Assembly: GCA_019423745.1 (NCBI GenBank)
Contig: JAHZAV010000006.1
Location: forward strand, 1-64,000
Direction: 5' to 3'
DNA from: Lachnospiraceae bacterium
Lineage (GTDB): Bacteria > Bacillota > Clostridia > Lachnospirales > Lachnospiraceae
Length of the DNA: 64,000 nt
Part shown: positions 1 to 8,679 of the stretch, one piece after another
Layout: each line of letters begins with the position of its first letter
Numbering within the stretch: the first letter of the stretch is position 1
Translations under genes and position numbers: made by a program
The notes under the pieces: generated by a model
What the model saw: only the letters and a program-made list of their open reading frames with translations
What the model was told of the DNA's origin: nothing
Databases searched by the model: none

Positions 1-79
1 TATAAAATTTTCAAAGTTCTTTCAATTTAGCCTTGACTTTTTATTTGCAGGCTTCGTTTATAATGTTCAGTATACCACA

Positions 80-1918
80 TCAATGAAAAAACTTGTACAC
101 CTCTTCTGCTGATTTTTCATTCATACTGGGCAATTTTTTCAACTCCTCCACTGTTGCCTTCCGTATTTCATCCAGGCTGGAAAAATGCTTCATTAAGTCT
201 TTTCTCCTGGCAGGACCGACTCCGGGAATATCGTCCAAAACAGAATGTACCTGTTCTTTGCTGCGCAGCTTTCGATGGAATTCAATCGCAAATCTATGAG
301 CCTCATCCTGAATTCTTGTAATCAGCTTAAATCCTTCTGAATTTCTATCAATGGGAATTTCCATATTATTGAAGTACAATCCCCTTGTCCGGTGATTATC
401 GTCCTTTACCATCCCACACACTGGAATATCAAGATGCAGCTTATCCAGCACCTGCAAAGCAATATTTACCTGTCCTTTTCCACCATCCATAAGAATCAGA
501 TCTGGAAATACTGTAAATCCCCCTGCTTCCTTATTCTCCTTTTTTTCCTCCAGGCCGTGTCGGAAACGGCGTGTCAGCACTTCATCCATGCTGGCATAAT
601 CGTCTGGTCCCTGTACACTCTTGATCTTGAATTTCCGGTAATCATTTCGCTTAGGCCTGCCTTTTTCATAGACGACCATCGATCCTACAGAAGCAAAACC
701 ACTAATATTGGAAATATCATATGCTTCCATACGAACTATATTTTCCAGTCCAAGAAGTTTGGCAATTTCCTTGACTGCTCCAATCGTCCTTCCCTCTTCC
801 CTTTTCAGTCTTTCACGGTCGGTCTGAAGAACAAGTGTAGCATTTCTTGCTGCAAGCTCTACCAGTTTTTCTTTTGTTCCTTTTTTAGGAATCTTAATCT
901 GGACTTTATGTCCTCTCTTTTGTGAGAGCCACTCTTCCAGAACTTCTATATCTTCCACTTCCAAAGGAAGCATAAGTTCTGAAGGAATATAGGGGGTTCC
1001 TGCATAAAACTGTTTAATAAAGCTGGATAATATTTCTCCAGGAAGCTCTCCTTCCATAATCTTTAAATAAAAATGATCTCTTCCGATCAGTCTTCCGCCA
1101 CGTATAAAAAACACTTGTACTACGGCATCATTCTGATCTGCTGCAACAGCCATAATATCTCTGTCATTTCCAGCTGTGTCCGTGATTTTCTGTTTCTGTG
1201 CAATTTTCTTTACACTTCCCAGAAGCTCCCGATATTCGATTGCCTTCTCAAATTCCATCTCTTCCGATGCCTGCAACATTTTTTTCTCTAATTCCCTTAA
1301 GATGCTGTCAAAATTTCCATTAAGGAACCGCAGCACTTCGTCAATGGAGCGCCGATATTCTTCCTGAGATACATATCCCTGGCATGGAGCATCGCATTGA
1401 TGTATATGATAGTTCAGACATGGCCGGTCCTTTCCTGTATCTCTGGGAAGCTTCCTATTACAGCTTCTCACCTTATACAGTTTCCTGATAAGTTCAATCG
1501 TATCCTTTACCGCTCCTGCACTTGTATATGGCCCAAAATATTTTGCCTTGTCTTTTACCATTCTCCTGGCCATCATAATGCGGGGAAAAGGCTCATCAAC
1601 CGTCACTTTGATGAAAGGATAGGTTTTATCATCCATGAGCATTGTATTATATTTAGGATGGTACTCTTTAATCAGATTGCATTCCAATACCAGGGCTTCC
1701 AGCTCAGAGTCTGTTACAATATATTCAAACCGCCGGATATGCGTCACCATCTGATCTATTTTAACCCCTTTGCTCCGGCTAGCCTGAAAATACTGGCGAA
1801 CCCGATTTTTCAAGCTAATAGCTTTTCCCACATATATAATCTCATCTTTTTCATCATGCATCAGATAAACTCCTGGCTTACCTGGAAGCTTTTTTAACTC
1901 TTCTTGTATATCAAACAC
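80..1918 (-). CDS. uvrC: Excinuclease ABC subunit C
   Basis: UvrC makes the dual incisions of nucleotide excision repair with UvrA and UvrB in the cytoplasm. The N-terminus holds a GIY-YIG nuclease (GVYLMHDEKDEIIYVGKA, about residues 14-31). A UvrB-binding UVR segment lies near residues 200-235, followed by the RNase H-like second nuclease domain and a C-terminal helix-hairpin-helix region (DDIPGVGPARRKDLMKHF). I start it at the GTG at 1918 (612 aa), because this gives the familiar N-terminus MFDIQEELKKLPGKPG and a GGGGG Shine-Dalgarno lies about 11 nt upstream. The frame stays open to an ATG at 1951, which would overlap that ribosome-binding site. It lies downstream of ftsH on the same strand but is separated from it by a hairpin. 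Confidence 0.96.
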   Translation of the reverse strand: MFDIQEELKKLPGKPGVYLMHDEKDEIIYVGKAISLKNRVRQYFQASRSKGVKIDQMVTHIRRFEYIVTDSELEALVLECNLIKEYHPKYNTMLMDDKTYPFIKVTVDEPFPRIMMARRMVKDKAKYFGPYTSAGAVKDTIELIRKLYKVRSCNRKLPRDTGKDRPCLNYHIHQCDAPCQGYVSQEEYRRSIDEVLRFLNGNFDSILRELEKKMLQASEEMEFEKAIEYRELLGSVKKIAQKQKITDTAGNDRDIMAVAADQNDAVVQVFFIRGGRLIGRDHFYLKIMEGELPGEILSSFIKQFYAGTPYIPSELMLPLEVEDIEVLEEWLSQKRGHKVQIKIPKKGTKEKLVELAARNATLVLQTDRERLKREEGRTIGAVKEIAKLLGLENIVRMEAYDISNISGFASVGSMVVYEKGRPKRNDYRKFKIKSVQGPDDYASMDEVLTRRFRHGLEEKKENKEAGGFTVFPDLILMDGGKGQVNIALQVLDKLHLDIPVCGMVKDDNHRTRGLYFNNMEIPIDRNSEGFKLITRIQDEAHRFAIEFHRKLRSKEQVHSVLDDIPGVGPARRKDLMKHFSSLDEIRKATVEELKKLPSMNEKSAEEVYKFFH

Positions 1919-1957
1919 TATTTTTCTTTCCCCCTTTCTATAGACAGACATTGCAAA

Positions 1958-2001
1958 ACCCCTGCGCGGTATTCCGTTTCTTCTTCATACCGCACAGGGG
2001 T
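1958..2001 (-). terminator. Hairpin between ftsH and uvrC
   Basis: A 15-bp stem (ACCCCTGCGCGGTAT pairing with ATACCGCACAGGGGT, one mismatch) surrounds a 14-nt loop. Read on the minus strand it is followed by TTTT. It fits an intrinsic terminator or attenuating hairpin after ftsH, just before the uvrC ribosome-binding site. Confidence 0.6.
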
Positions 2002-2056
2002 GCTTGTATTTCATTTCTTTTTGTAAACAGTAAAGCTGGCTTTCCATCCTTTTTCT

Positions 2057-4051
2057 TTACTGCTCTGCTTCCTTCTCCTCTTCAGTCTTCTCTGATTCAG
2101 CATTTTCTTCCACAGTACCTTGTTCTTCCAGCGCCTCAGCTCCTTCCGGTAACTTTAACGCAATTCTCTGTTCTGGCTCCTTCTTTTTCTCCGGATCAAT
2201 CCCTTCTACTTCATAGAATATTTTCATAAATTCTTTTCCTGTGATAGTCTCTTTCTCAATCAGGAATGCAGCAATCTTATCCAGAGCTTCTCTGTGTTCA
2301 CTAAGGAGTCGTTTTGCTTCCTCATAAGACGACTTCAGCATAACCATAACTTCCTTATCAATCTCAGAAGCTGTCTCTTGTCCGCAATTCATAACCGGTC
2401 TGCCATCCAAATAACGATTTTGAATAGATTCCAAACCAATCAAACCAAATTTACTACTCATACCATACTGAGTAATCATTGCTCTTGCAATACTGGTTGC
2501 CTTTTCAATATCATTGGATGCTCCCGTGGTTACAGTATCAAAAACAATCTCTTCCGCAGCGCGCCCTGCCAGCATTCCCACCAGCATTGCCTGCAGCTCT
2601 TTCTTTGTATTGAGGAATTTTTCTTCCTCCGGAGTCTGCATTACGTATCCCAAAGCTCCCATTGTTCTTGGAACAATTGTAATCTTTTGAACAGGCTCTG
2701 CATCTTTTTGCAGCGCACTTACCAATGCATGACCGACTTCATGGTAGGAGACAATTCTTCTCTCTTCCTGACTCATAATTCGGTCTTTCTTCTCTTTACC
2801 TACTAGCACAACTTCCACAGCCTCAAAAAGATCACTTTGTGATACGGCATTTCTTCCGTGCTTAACTGCATTAATAGCTGCTTCATTAATCATATTTGCA
2901 AGGTCAGATCCCACTGCCCCTGATGTAGCCAGGGCAATTGCTTCCAAATCTACGGTTTCATCCATCCTAACGTCTTTAGAATGCACCTTCAGGACATCAA
3001 TTCTTCCTTTCAGATCCGGTCTTTCCACAATAATACGGCGGTCAAACCTTCCTGGACGAAGCAGCGCCGGATCCAATATTTCCGGACGGTTCGTAGCAGC
3101 CAGAAGCAAAAGGCCTTTATTTGTGTCAAAACCATCCATCTCTGCCAGAAGCTGATTCAATGTCTGCTCACGCTCATCATTCCCGCCCAACTGATTATCA
3201 CGGCTCTTTCCGATGGCATCAATCTCATCAATAAAAATGATACATGGAGCCATTTGCTGTGCCTGCTTAAAGAGGTCTCGAACTCGTGAAGCTCCTACAC
3301 CTACGTACATTTCCACAAAAGCAGATCCGGAAAGGGAAAAGAACGGAACTTTTGCCTCACCTGCAACCGCTTTAGCAAGAAGCGTTTTTCCTGTTCCCGG
3401 AGGTCCCACAAGAAGCGCACCTTTCGGCAGCTTTGCTCCAACACCAGTATATCTTCCCGGGTTATGAAGAAAATCTACAACCTCCTGCAGAGATTCCTTT
3501 GCCTCATCTTGTCCTGCAACATCCTGAAAGGTTACGCCCGTTTCTTTCTCTACATACATTTTGGCGTTACTCTTTCCGATTCCCATCATTCCGCCGCCTT
3601 TAGACATTTTCCGTGTAAACCACACGAACAAGCCCACAAGGCAGGCAATCGGTACAAACGTAAAAATCAGATTCAAAATCACTGCTGAGGTAGTGTCCGG
3701 AATCTCCTGGGAAACTTCAACTCCCGCATCCAAAAGCCTGTCTACAAGCTTATCATCATTTACTGTCCCTGTATAATACTGTTTCTGCGTAGGGCTGTCA
3801 GTGTCTTTTTTAGCTGTAATGGTAATCTGACTGCTTCCAATTTCAACTTTCTCAATCTTTCCATCATCTACCATCTGCAGAAATTTATTATAAGAAATTT
3901 CTTCTGCATTTCCCATACCCTGCAGCTGAAACAGAACCAGTACTACAATGGAAGTGATCAGCGTTACTAAAATAATAAAAGAAATACCCTGCCGGTTATT
4001 TCGGCCCGGGTCTTGATTATTGTTTCTGTTCTGATTGTTCTGGTTATCCAT
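2057..4051 (-). CDS. ftsH: ATP-dependent zinc metalloprotease FtsH
   Basis: Membrane-anchored AAA+ protease that degrades misfolded and regulatory membrane or cytosolic proteins as a hexamer. The 664-aa product has two N-terminal membrane segments (about residues 22-43 and 124-146) around a small extracytoplasmic domain. The AAA module has Walker A GPPGTGKT (about 216-223) and Walker B IIFIDEIDAIG. The peptidase domain carries the zinc motif HEVGH. The Asn-rich N-terminus and acidic Glu/Lys-rich C-terminus are typical low-complexity tails. The ATG is preceded by AGGAGG, and a strong promoter lies at 4075-4103. Confidence 0.98.
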   Translation of the reverse strand: MDNQNNQNRNNNQDPGRNNRQGISFIILVTLITSIVVLVLFQLQGMGNAEEISYNKFLQMVDDGKIEKVEIGSSQITITAKKDTDSPTQKQYYTGTVNDDKLVDRLLDAGVEVSQEIPDTTSAVILNLIFTFVPIACLVGLFVWFTRKMSKGGGMMGIGKSNAKMYVEKETGVTFQDVAGQDEAKESLQEVVDFLHNPGRYTGVGAKLPKGALLVGPPGTGKTLLAKAVAGEAKVPFFSLSGSAFVEMYVGVGASRVRDLFKQAQQMAPCIIFIDEIDAIGKSRDNQLGGNDEREQTLNQLLAEMDGFDTNKGLLLLAATNRPEILDPALLRPGRFDRRIIVERPDLKGRIDVLKVHSKDVRMDETVDLEAIALATSGAVGSDLANMINEAAINAVKHGRNAVSQSDLFEAVEVVLVGKEKKDRIMSQEERRIVSYHEVGHALVSALQKDAEPVQKITIVPRTMGALGYVMQTPEEEKFLNTKKELQAMLVGMLAGRAAEEIVFDTVTTGASNDIEKATSIARAMITQYGMSSKFGLIGLESIQNRYLDGRPVMNCGQETASEIDKEVMVMLKSSYEEAKRLLSEHREALDKIAAFLIEKETITGKEFMKIFYEVEGIDPEKKKEPEQRIALKLPEGAEALEEQGTVEENAESEKTEEEKEAEQ

Positions 4052-4074
4052 ATCTGTCCTCCTGTACTTCTACT

Positions 4075-4103
4075 ATTATAAGTACCCATACTTTCAAAAT
4101 CAA
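4075..4103 (-). promoter_or_regulatory. Probable sigma-A promoter of ftsH
   Basis: On the minus strand, TTGATT (4098-4103), a 17-bp spacer and a perfect TATAAT (4075-4080) lie about 25 bp upstream of the ftsH start. Confidence 0.7.
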
Positions 4104-4122
4104 TAAAAACATTATGAAAAGA

Positions 4123-4152
4123 TTGTAAACTCGCTATTTCCTGTAGTATACT
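4123..4152 (+). promoter_or_regulatory. Probable promoter of the DUF1846 gene
   Basis: TTGTAA (4123-4128), an 18-bp spacer and TATACT (4147-4152) lie upstream of the gene starting at 4210. It is divergent from the ftsH promoter, and the two -35 boxes are about 20 bp apart. Confidence 0.5.
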
Positions 4153-4209
4153 TGTGAAGTAAATATTTCTCCGTCTGAATTAGACGAGATAGCAAAAGGG
4201 GATACACAA

Positions 4210-5703
4210 ATGAAAATAGGATTTGATAATGATAAGTACTTAAAAATGCAGTCTTCTCACATTCGGGACCGAATCGCACAATTTGACAATAAGCTGTATC
4301 TGGAGTTCGGCGGTAAGCTGTTTGATGACTACCACGCTTCTCGAGTTCTTCCAGGTTTTCAACCTGACAGTAAATTGCGTCTGCTGAAGCAATTGGCTGA
4401 CCAAGCTGAAGTTGTCATTGTAATAAGTGCAGGAGATATTGAAAGCAATAAAGTCCGAGGGGATCTTGGCATCACCTATGACTCTGATGTACTCCGCCTT
4501 CGAAAGGAATTCATGCGTGCCGGGCTTTATGTAGGCAGTGTTGTCATCACGCAGTACTGCGGCCAGAACAGCGCTGATCTTTTCAAAGCCCGCCTGGAAC
4601 GTCTTGGTATCCGTGTATATCTTCATTATGTTATACCTGGTTATCCAGGAAATGTACCTTTTATTGTCAGCGATGAAGGATATGGAAAAAATGATTATAT
4701 CGAAACTGATCGTCCTCTTGTTGTCGTAACAGCACCGGGACCTGGCAGCGGCAAAATGGCTACCTGTCTTTCACAGCTCTATCATGAACACAAACGAGGA
4801 ATTCATGCCGGATATGCCAAATTCGAAACCTTCCCGATCTGGAATATCCCATTAAAGCATCCGGTCAATCTTGCCTATGAAGCAGCTACTGCTGATCTGA
4901 ACGACGTAAATATGATCGATCCATTTCATTTGGAAGCATATGGAGAAACAACAGTCAACTATAACCGGGATATTGAAATTTTCCCTGTGTTAAGTGCGAT
5001 CTTTGAACGGATTTATGGAAAAAATCCATATAAGTCTCCTACCGATATGGGAGTCAACATGGCCGGAAACTGTATCTGTGATGACGAAGTATGCCGACAG
5101 GCTTCTCTTCAGGAAATCATTCGCCGATACTATGATACTATGGATCGATTTATTGTAGGTTCCTGCTCACAAGACGAAGTCCGGAAAATCGAAATGCTTA
5201 TGAGCCAGACTGGTATTACTGTTCATGACCGTCCGGTAGTCGATGCTGCTCTTGCCCGGGCCAAGGCTACTCATGAACCTGCTGCTGCTCTGGAACTTCC
5301 TGACGGTCACATTGTAACTGGCAAGACAAGCAGTCTTCTTGGTGCATCTGCCGCTCTTCTTCTGAACGCATTAAAAGAGCTGGCCGGCATTGACCATGAT
5401 TGTCACGTAATCTCGCCTTCTGCCATTGAACCGATTCAAAAACTAAAAGTAAATTATCTTGGCAGCCAAAATCCTCGTCTTCATACAGACGAAGTATTAA
5501 TAGCTTTATCTATTAGCGCCGCGACAGACAAGCAAGCGCAAAAGGCATTGGAACAGCTCCCAAAACTAAAGGGGTGCCAGGCTCATACCTCTGTTATGTT
5601 GAGCTCCGTTGACATCAATCAATTTAAAAAATTATCCATTCAAGCTACTTTTGAACCAAAATATGAAAAAAAAGCTGTATTTTCTGACGAAAAAGCTGTA
5701 TAA
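4210..5703 (+). CDS. DUF1846 domain-containing protein
   Basis: A 497-aa soluble protein recognised as the DUF1846 family, common in Firmicutes and without an assigned reaction. There is no signal peptide or membrane segment. The N-terminal half contains a possible nucleotide-binding loop (TAPGPGSGKMATCLSQLYHE, about residues 178-197), which reads like a relaxed P-loop and suggests nucleotide handling; that is inference. The ATG follows an AAAGGGG Shine-Dalgarno, and the length is that of the whole family. It lies 40 bp upstream of pyrG on the same strand, so the two may be cotranscribed. Confidence 0.85.
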   Translation: MKIGFDNDKYLKMQSSHIRDRIAQFDNKLYLEFGGKLFDDYHASRVLPGFQPDSKLRLLKQLADQAEVVIVISAGDIESNKVRGDLGITYDSDVLRLRKEFMRAGLYVGSVVITQYCGQNSADLFKARLERLGIRVYLHYVIPGYPGNVPFIVSDEGYGKNDYIETDRPLVVVTAPGPGSGKMATCLSQLYHEHKRGIHAGYAKFETFPIWNIPLKHPVNLAYEAATADLNDVNMIDPFHLEAYGETTVNYNRDIEIFPVLSAIFERIYGKNPYKSPTDMGVNMAGNCICDDEVCRQASLQEIIRRYYDTMDRFIVGSCSQDEVRKIEMLMSQTGITVHDRPVVDAALARAKATHEPAAALELPDGHIVTGKTSSLLGASAALLLNALKELAGIDHDCHVISPSAIEPIQKLKVNYLGSQNPRLHTDEVLIALSISAATDKQAQKALEQLPKLKGCQAHTSVMLSSVDINQFKKLSIQATFEPKYEKKAVFSDEKAV

Positions 5704-5743
5704 TATATTTTTTTAAATAGTTTGGTTTTAAAAGGAGGATATT

Positions 5744-7369
5744 ATGGCAGTAAAATACGTATTTGTTACAGGCGGTGTTGTTTCAGGACTGGGAAAAGGT
5801 ATAACAGCAGCCTCCCTTGGAAGACTGCTGAAAGCCAGAGGATATACTGTGACGATGCAGAAATTTGATCCGTACATTAATATTGATCCGGGAACTATGA
5901 ATCCTGTGCAGCACGGAGAAGTTTTTGTCACAGATGATGGTGCAGAGACAGATTTGGATCTGGGACACTATGAACGTTTCATTGATGAAAGTCTCACTAA
6001 AAATTCCAATGTCACAACGGGAAAGATTTACTGGTCTGTGCTCCACAAAGAACGCCGAGGTGATTTTGGCGGTGGAACTGTTCAGGTTATCCCCCATATT
6101 ACGAACGAAATCAAAGGGCGTTTCTATCGTAATCCTGTAGCGGAAAATACGGAAATTGCCATTATCGAAGTTGGTGGTACAGTAGGCGACATAGAAAGTC
6201 AGCCATTTCTGGAGGCGATCCGACAATTTCAACATGAGAGAGGCCGGGAAAATGTAATTCTCATTCATGTTACTTTGATCCCTTATCTGAGAGCCTCTCA
6301 GGAAATGAAAACGAAGCCTACCCAGGCAAGTGTCAAAGATCTCCAGGGAATGGGAATTCAGCCAGATATTATTGTCTGTCGCTCTGAATACCCTCTGGAT
6401 CAGTCAATTAAAGATAAAATTGCTCTCTTTTGTAATGTTCCTGCCCAGCATGTTCTGCAAAATCTGGATGTAGAATATTTGTATGAAGCTCCTCTTGCAA
6501 TGGAGAAAGAGCATTTGGCCGAAGTTGTCTGTGAATGTCTCCATCTGGAATGTCCACAACCGGATTTAAAAGACTGGTGTGAAATGGTAGATTACCTGAA
6601 AAGTCCAACAACGGAAGTCACCGTTGCTCTGGTAGGTAAATATATCCAGCTTCACGATGCATATATCAGCGTAGTGGAAGCTTTAAAACACGGGGGAATT
6701 TTCGCCCGCGCTACTGTTAATATCAAATGGATTGACTCTGAGACTGTTACAGAAGACAATGTGGATGAGCTCCTGGGCGATGTAAGCGGAATCCTTGTAC
6801 CTGGAGGCTTTGGCACCAGAGGAATCGATGGAAAAATCACTGCTATCCGCTATGCAAGAACCCATCATGTTCCTTTCCTTGGTCTTTGTCTTGGCATGCA
6901 GCTTTCCATTGTTGAATTTGCACGAAATGTAGTAGGTTTTCATGACGCCCACAGCGCTGAACTGGATCCCGACACTACTCACCCTGTCATTCACATAATG
7001 CCTGAGCAGGTAGGAGTGGAAGATATCGGCGGAACTTTACGGCTTGGCGCATATCCGTGTATACTGGATAAAACTTCTAAAGCATACAGCCTTTATCAAA
7101 AAGAAGAAATACAAGAACGTCACCGTCACCGCTATGAGGTCAATAATGATTATCGGGAAGATCTGATCAGCCATGGTATGAAGCTCTCCGGTTTGTCACC
7201 GGATGGTCGTATTGTAGAAATGATTGAAATTCCGGAGCACCCCTGGTTTATTGCAACGCAGGCTCATCCCGAACTCAAATCTCGTCCTAACCGCCCGCAC
7301 CCTCTCTTCCGTGGTTTTGTGGAAGCAGCCCTTTCCTATAAAAACAGTCATAAAGACAAGAATCAATAA
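5744..7369 (+). CDS. pyrG: CTP synthase
   Basis: Converts UTP, ATP and glutamine to CTP, the last step of pyrimidine nucleotide synthesis. The 541-aa protein has the N-terminal amidoligase domain (KYVFVTGGVVSGLGKG at the start) and a C-terminal class-I glutaminase domain with the nucleophile in GLCLGMQLS (Cys near residue 378) and the His-Glu pair in QAHPE. A strong AAAGGAGG precedes the ATG. I see no obvious C-rich attenuator start of the type used for pyrG in Bacillus. A hairpin follows at 7381-7430. Confidence 0.98.
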   Translation: MAVKYVFVTGGVVSGLGKGITAASLGRLLKARGYTVTMQKFDPYINIDPGTMNPVQHGEVFVTDDGAETDLDLGHYERFIDESLTKNSNVTTGKIYWSVLHKERRGDFGGGTVQVIPHITNEIKGRFYRNPVAENTEIAIIEVGGTVGDIESQPFLEAIRQFQHERGRENVILIHVTLIPYLRASQEMKTKPTQASVKDLQGMGIQPDIIVCRSEYPLDQSIKDKIALFCNVPAQHVLQNLDVEYLYEAPLAMEKEHLAEVVCECLHLECPQPDLKDWCEMVDYLKSPTTEVTVALVGKYIQLHDAYISVVEALKHGGIFARATVNIKWIDSETVTEDNVDELLGDVSGILVPGGFGTRGIDGKITAIRYARTHHVPFLGLCLGMQLSIVEFARNVVGFHDAHSAELDPDTTHPVIHIMPEQVGVEDIGGTLRLGAYPCILDKTSKAYSLYQKEEIQERHRHRYEVNNDYREDLISHGMKLSGLSPDGRIVEMIEIPEHPWFIATQAHPELKSRPNRPHPLFRGFVEAALSYKNSHKDKNQ

Positions 7370-7380
7370 AATTTTTATTA

Positions 7381-7430
7381 AGAAAGAGCAGGTTCGCTTT
7401 TCTCCAACGAAAAGTGAACCTGCTCTTTCT
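7381..7430. terminator. Long hairpin between convergent pyrG and hemW
   Basis: A 22-bp inverted repeat (starting AGAAAGAGCAGGTTC, one G/T position near the loop) with a 6-nt loop sits between two convergent genes. It is A-rich on the left and lacks a clean T-run on the plus strand, so it may act mainly as an RNA-end stabiliser or a bidirectional terminator. Confidence 0.55.
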
Positions 7431-7475
7431 GATCTCTCTCTGCAATAAAAGACTGCACATTCTCAGTTTCTCTTT

Positions 7476-8579
7476 TTACGAGAGTAAAAATTCACTCATC
7501 ACATAATTACTGACGTCAATCCCACGTTCGGTTAACATCCAATAATTCCCATTCTTTGCCAAAAGCCCTTTCCCTTCCAATTCCTGTATAACCAAACCAT
7601 ACACGTCCTGCAATTCTTTTTGAAAAGAATTTCGAAAATCTATCTCTGACACTCCTTCCATTTTCCGAAGTCCCAAAAACATAAATTCTTCCATTTCCTC
7701 TTTTTGTGTCAATATTTCTGGTTCTTCTCCCTCTCGCCATCGCCTATTTCCAATAAAAGAGGATGCCCCCATTCCGATGCCAAGATATTGTGTCCGGTTC
7801 CAGTAGCCAAGATTATGTCTGCACTCAAATCCTTTTTTAGCATAATTGGATATTTCATAGCGGATATAGCCATACTCTTCCAGTATCTTCTTTGTTTCCA
7901 CATACATCTGCCGCTCCTCTTCCTCTGTAGGAAGCTCTTCTGCATGGCAGCCTTTCCCATACCGCTCATAAAAAGGAGTCCCTTCTTCAATGATCAGGCT
8001 ATATGCCGAAATATGTTCCGGAGGAGGCACAAGCTCTGCTACCGTCCGAAGCGTCTTTTTATAACTTTCCAGCGTCTGAAAAGGAATTGCGGACATCAAA
8101 TCCACATTGATATTGGAAAATCCGCTGACTCTGGCCATTTGATATGTGTGGACAAACATTTCATAAGTATGGATTCTTCCCAGATATTTCAGCTCCTCAT
8201 CATTGGTTGACTGAAGCCCAATACTGAGTCTATTGATGCCCGCCTTTTTATATGACTTCAGCTTTTCTTCAGAAATGGTTCCTGGATTCACCTCCACAGT
8301 AATCTCCGCCCACGAGTCCACCAAAAAAGTTTCTCTCACAGCATTAAAAATACGCTCCATCTGCTCTCCTTCCAGTAAAGAAGGAGTACCGCCTCCTACA
8401 AAGATACTGCTTACATGATAAGATTGGGCAAAGTCATTGTAAGATCTTATCTTCTGACAAAGCTCTTTTACATATTTTTCTCTTTCTTCCTCTTCTGCCG
8501 GAGCAGATAAAAAATCACAGTATCTACATTTACGGACACAAAATGGTATATGAATATATAATTCCAATTCTTTCGCCAT
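7476..8579 (-). CDS. hemW: Radical SAM heme chaperone HemW
   Basis: A 367-aa radical SAM protein of the HemN-like/HemW group, thought to deliver heme to proteins. Many relatives are misannotated as oxygen-independent coproporphyrinogen III oxidase. The N-terminal cluster motif is IPFCVRKCRYCDF (CxxxCxxC, about residues 12-20), followed by the SAM-binding GGGTPS. The C-terminal HemN-type domain is present. The Cys directly after the CxxxCxxC motif that marks true HemN is absent (CRYCDF), which favours HemW. It lies downstream of lepA, as in many Firmicutes. Confidence 0.9.
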   Translation of the reverse strand: MAKELELYIHIPFCVRKCRYCDFLSAPAEEEEREKYVKELCQKIRSYNDFAQSYHVSSIFVGGGTPSLLEGEQMERIFNAVRETFLVDSWAEITVEVNPGTISEEKLKSYKKAGINRLSIGLQSTNDEELKYLGRIHTYEMFVHTYQMARVSGFSNINVDLMSAIPFQTLESYKKTLRTVAELVPPPEHISAYSLIIEEGTPFYERYGKGCHAEELPTEEEERQMYVETKKILEEYGYIRYEISNYAKKGFECRHNLGYWNRTQYLGIGMGASSFIGNRRWREGEEPEILTQKEEMEEFMFLGLRKMEGVSEIDFRNSFQKELQDVYGLVIQELEGKGLLAKNGNYWMLTERGIDVSNYVMSEFLLS

Positions 8580-8650
8580 ATTTTCATTTCTCTCCTCTTT
8601 ATAAATTTAAAATCCGAAAAATGGATTTTAAGAGGCCGCCAGTACAATTA

Positions 8651-8677
8651 AGGACGGGGGTCTTTAACCCCCGTCCT
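8651..8677 (-). terminator. GC-rich hairpin after lepA
   Basis: A perfect 11-bp stem (AGGACGGGGGT pairing with ACCCCCGTCCT) with a 5-nt loop begins 3 nt after the lepA stop codon. The downstream side on the minus strand is only weakly T-rich (TAATTGT), so termination efficiency is uncertain. Confidence 0.55.
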
Positions 8678-8679
8678 GC

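Noticed and set aside
1..79. Plus-strand TTGACT and TATAAT at the window start as a promoter
   Set aside because: The spacing is about 20 bp and the direction leads into the antisense strand of uvrC.
392..925. Open plus-strand frames of 170-180 codons inside uvrC and other genes
   Set aside because: They are antisense to well-supported genes, have no ribosome-binding sites, and translate into low-complexity sequence rich in Cys, His and Phe.
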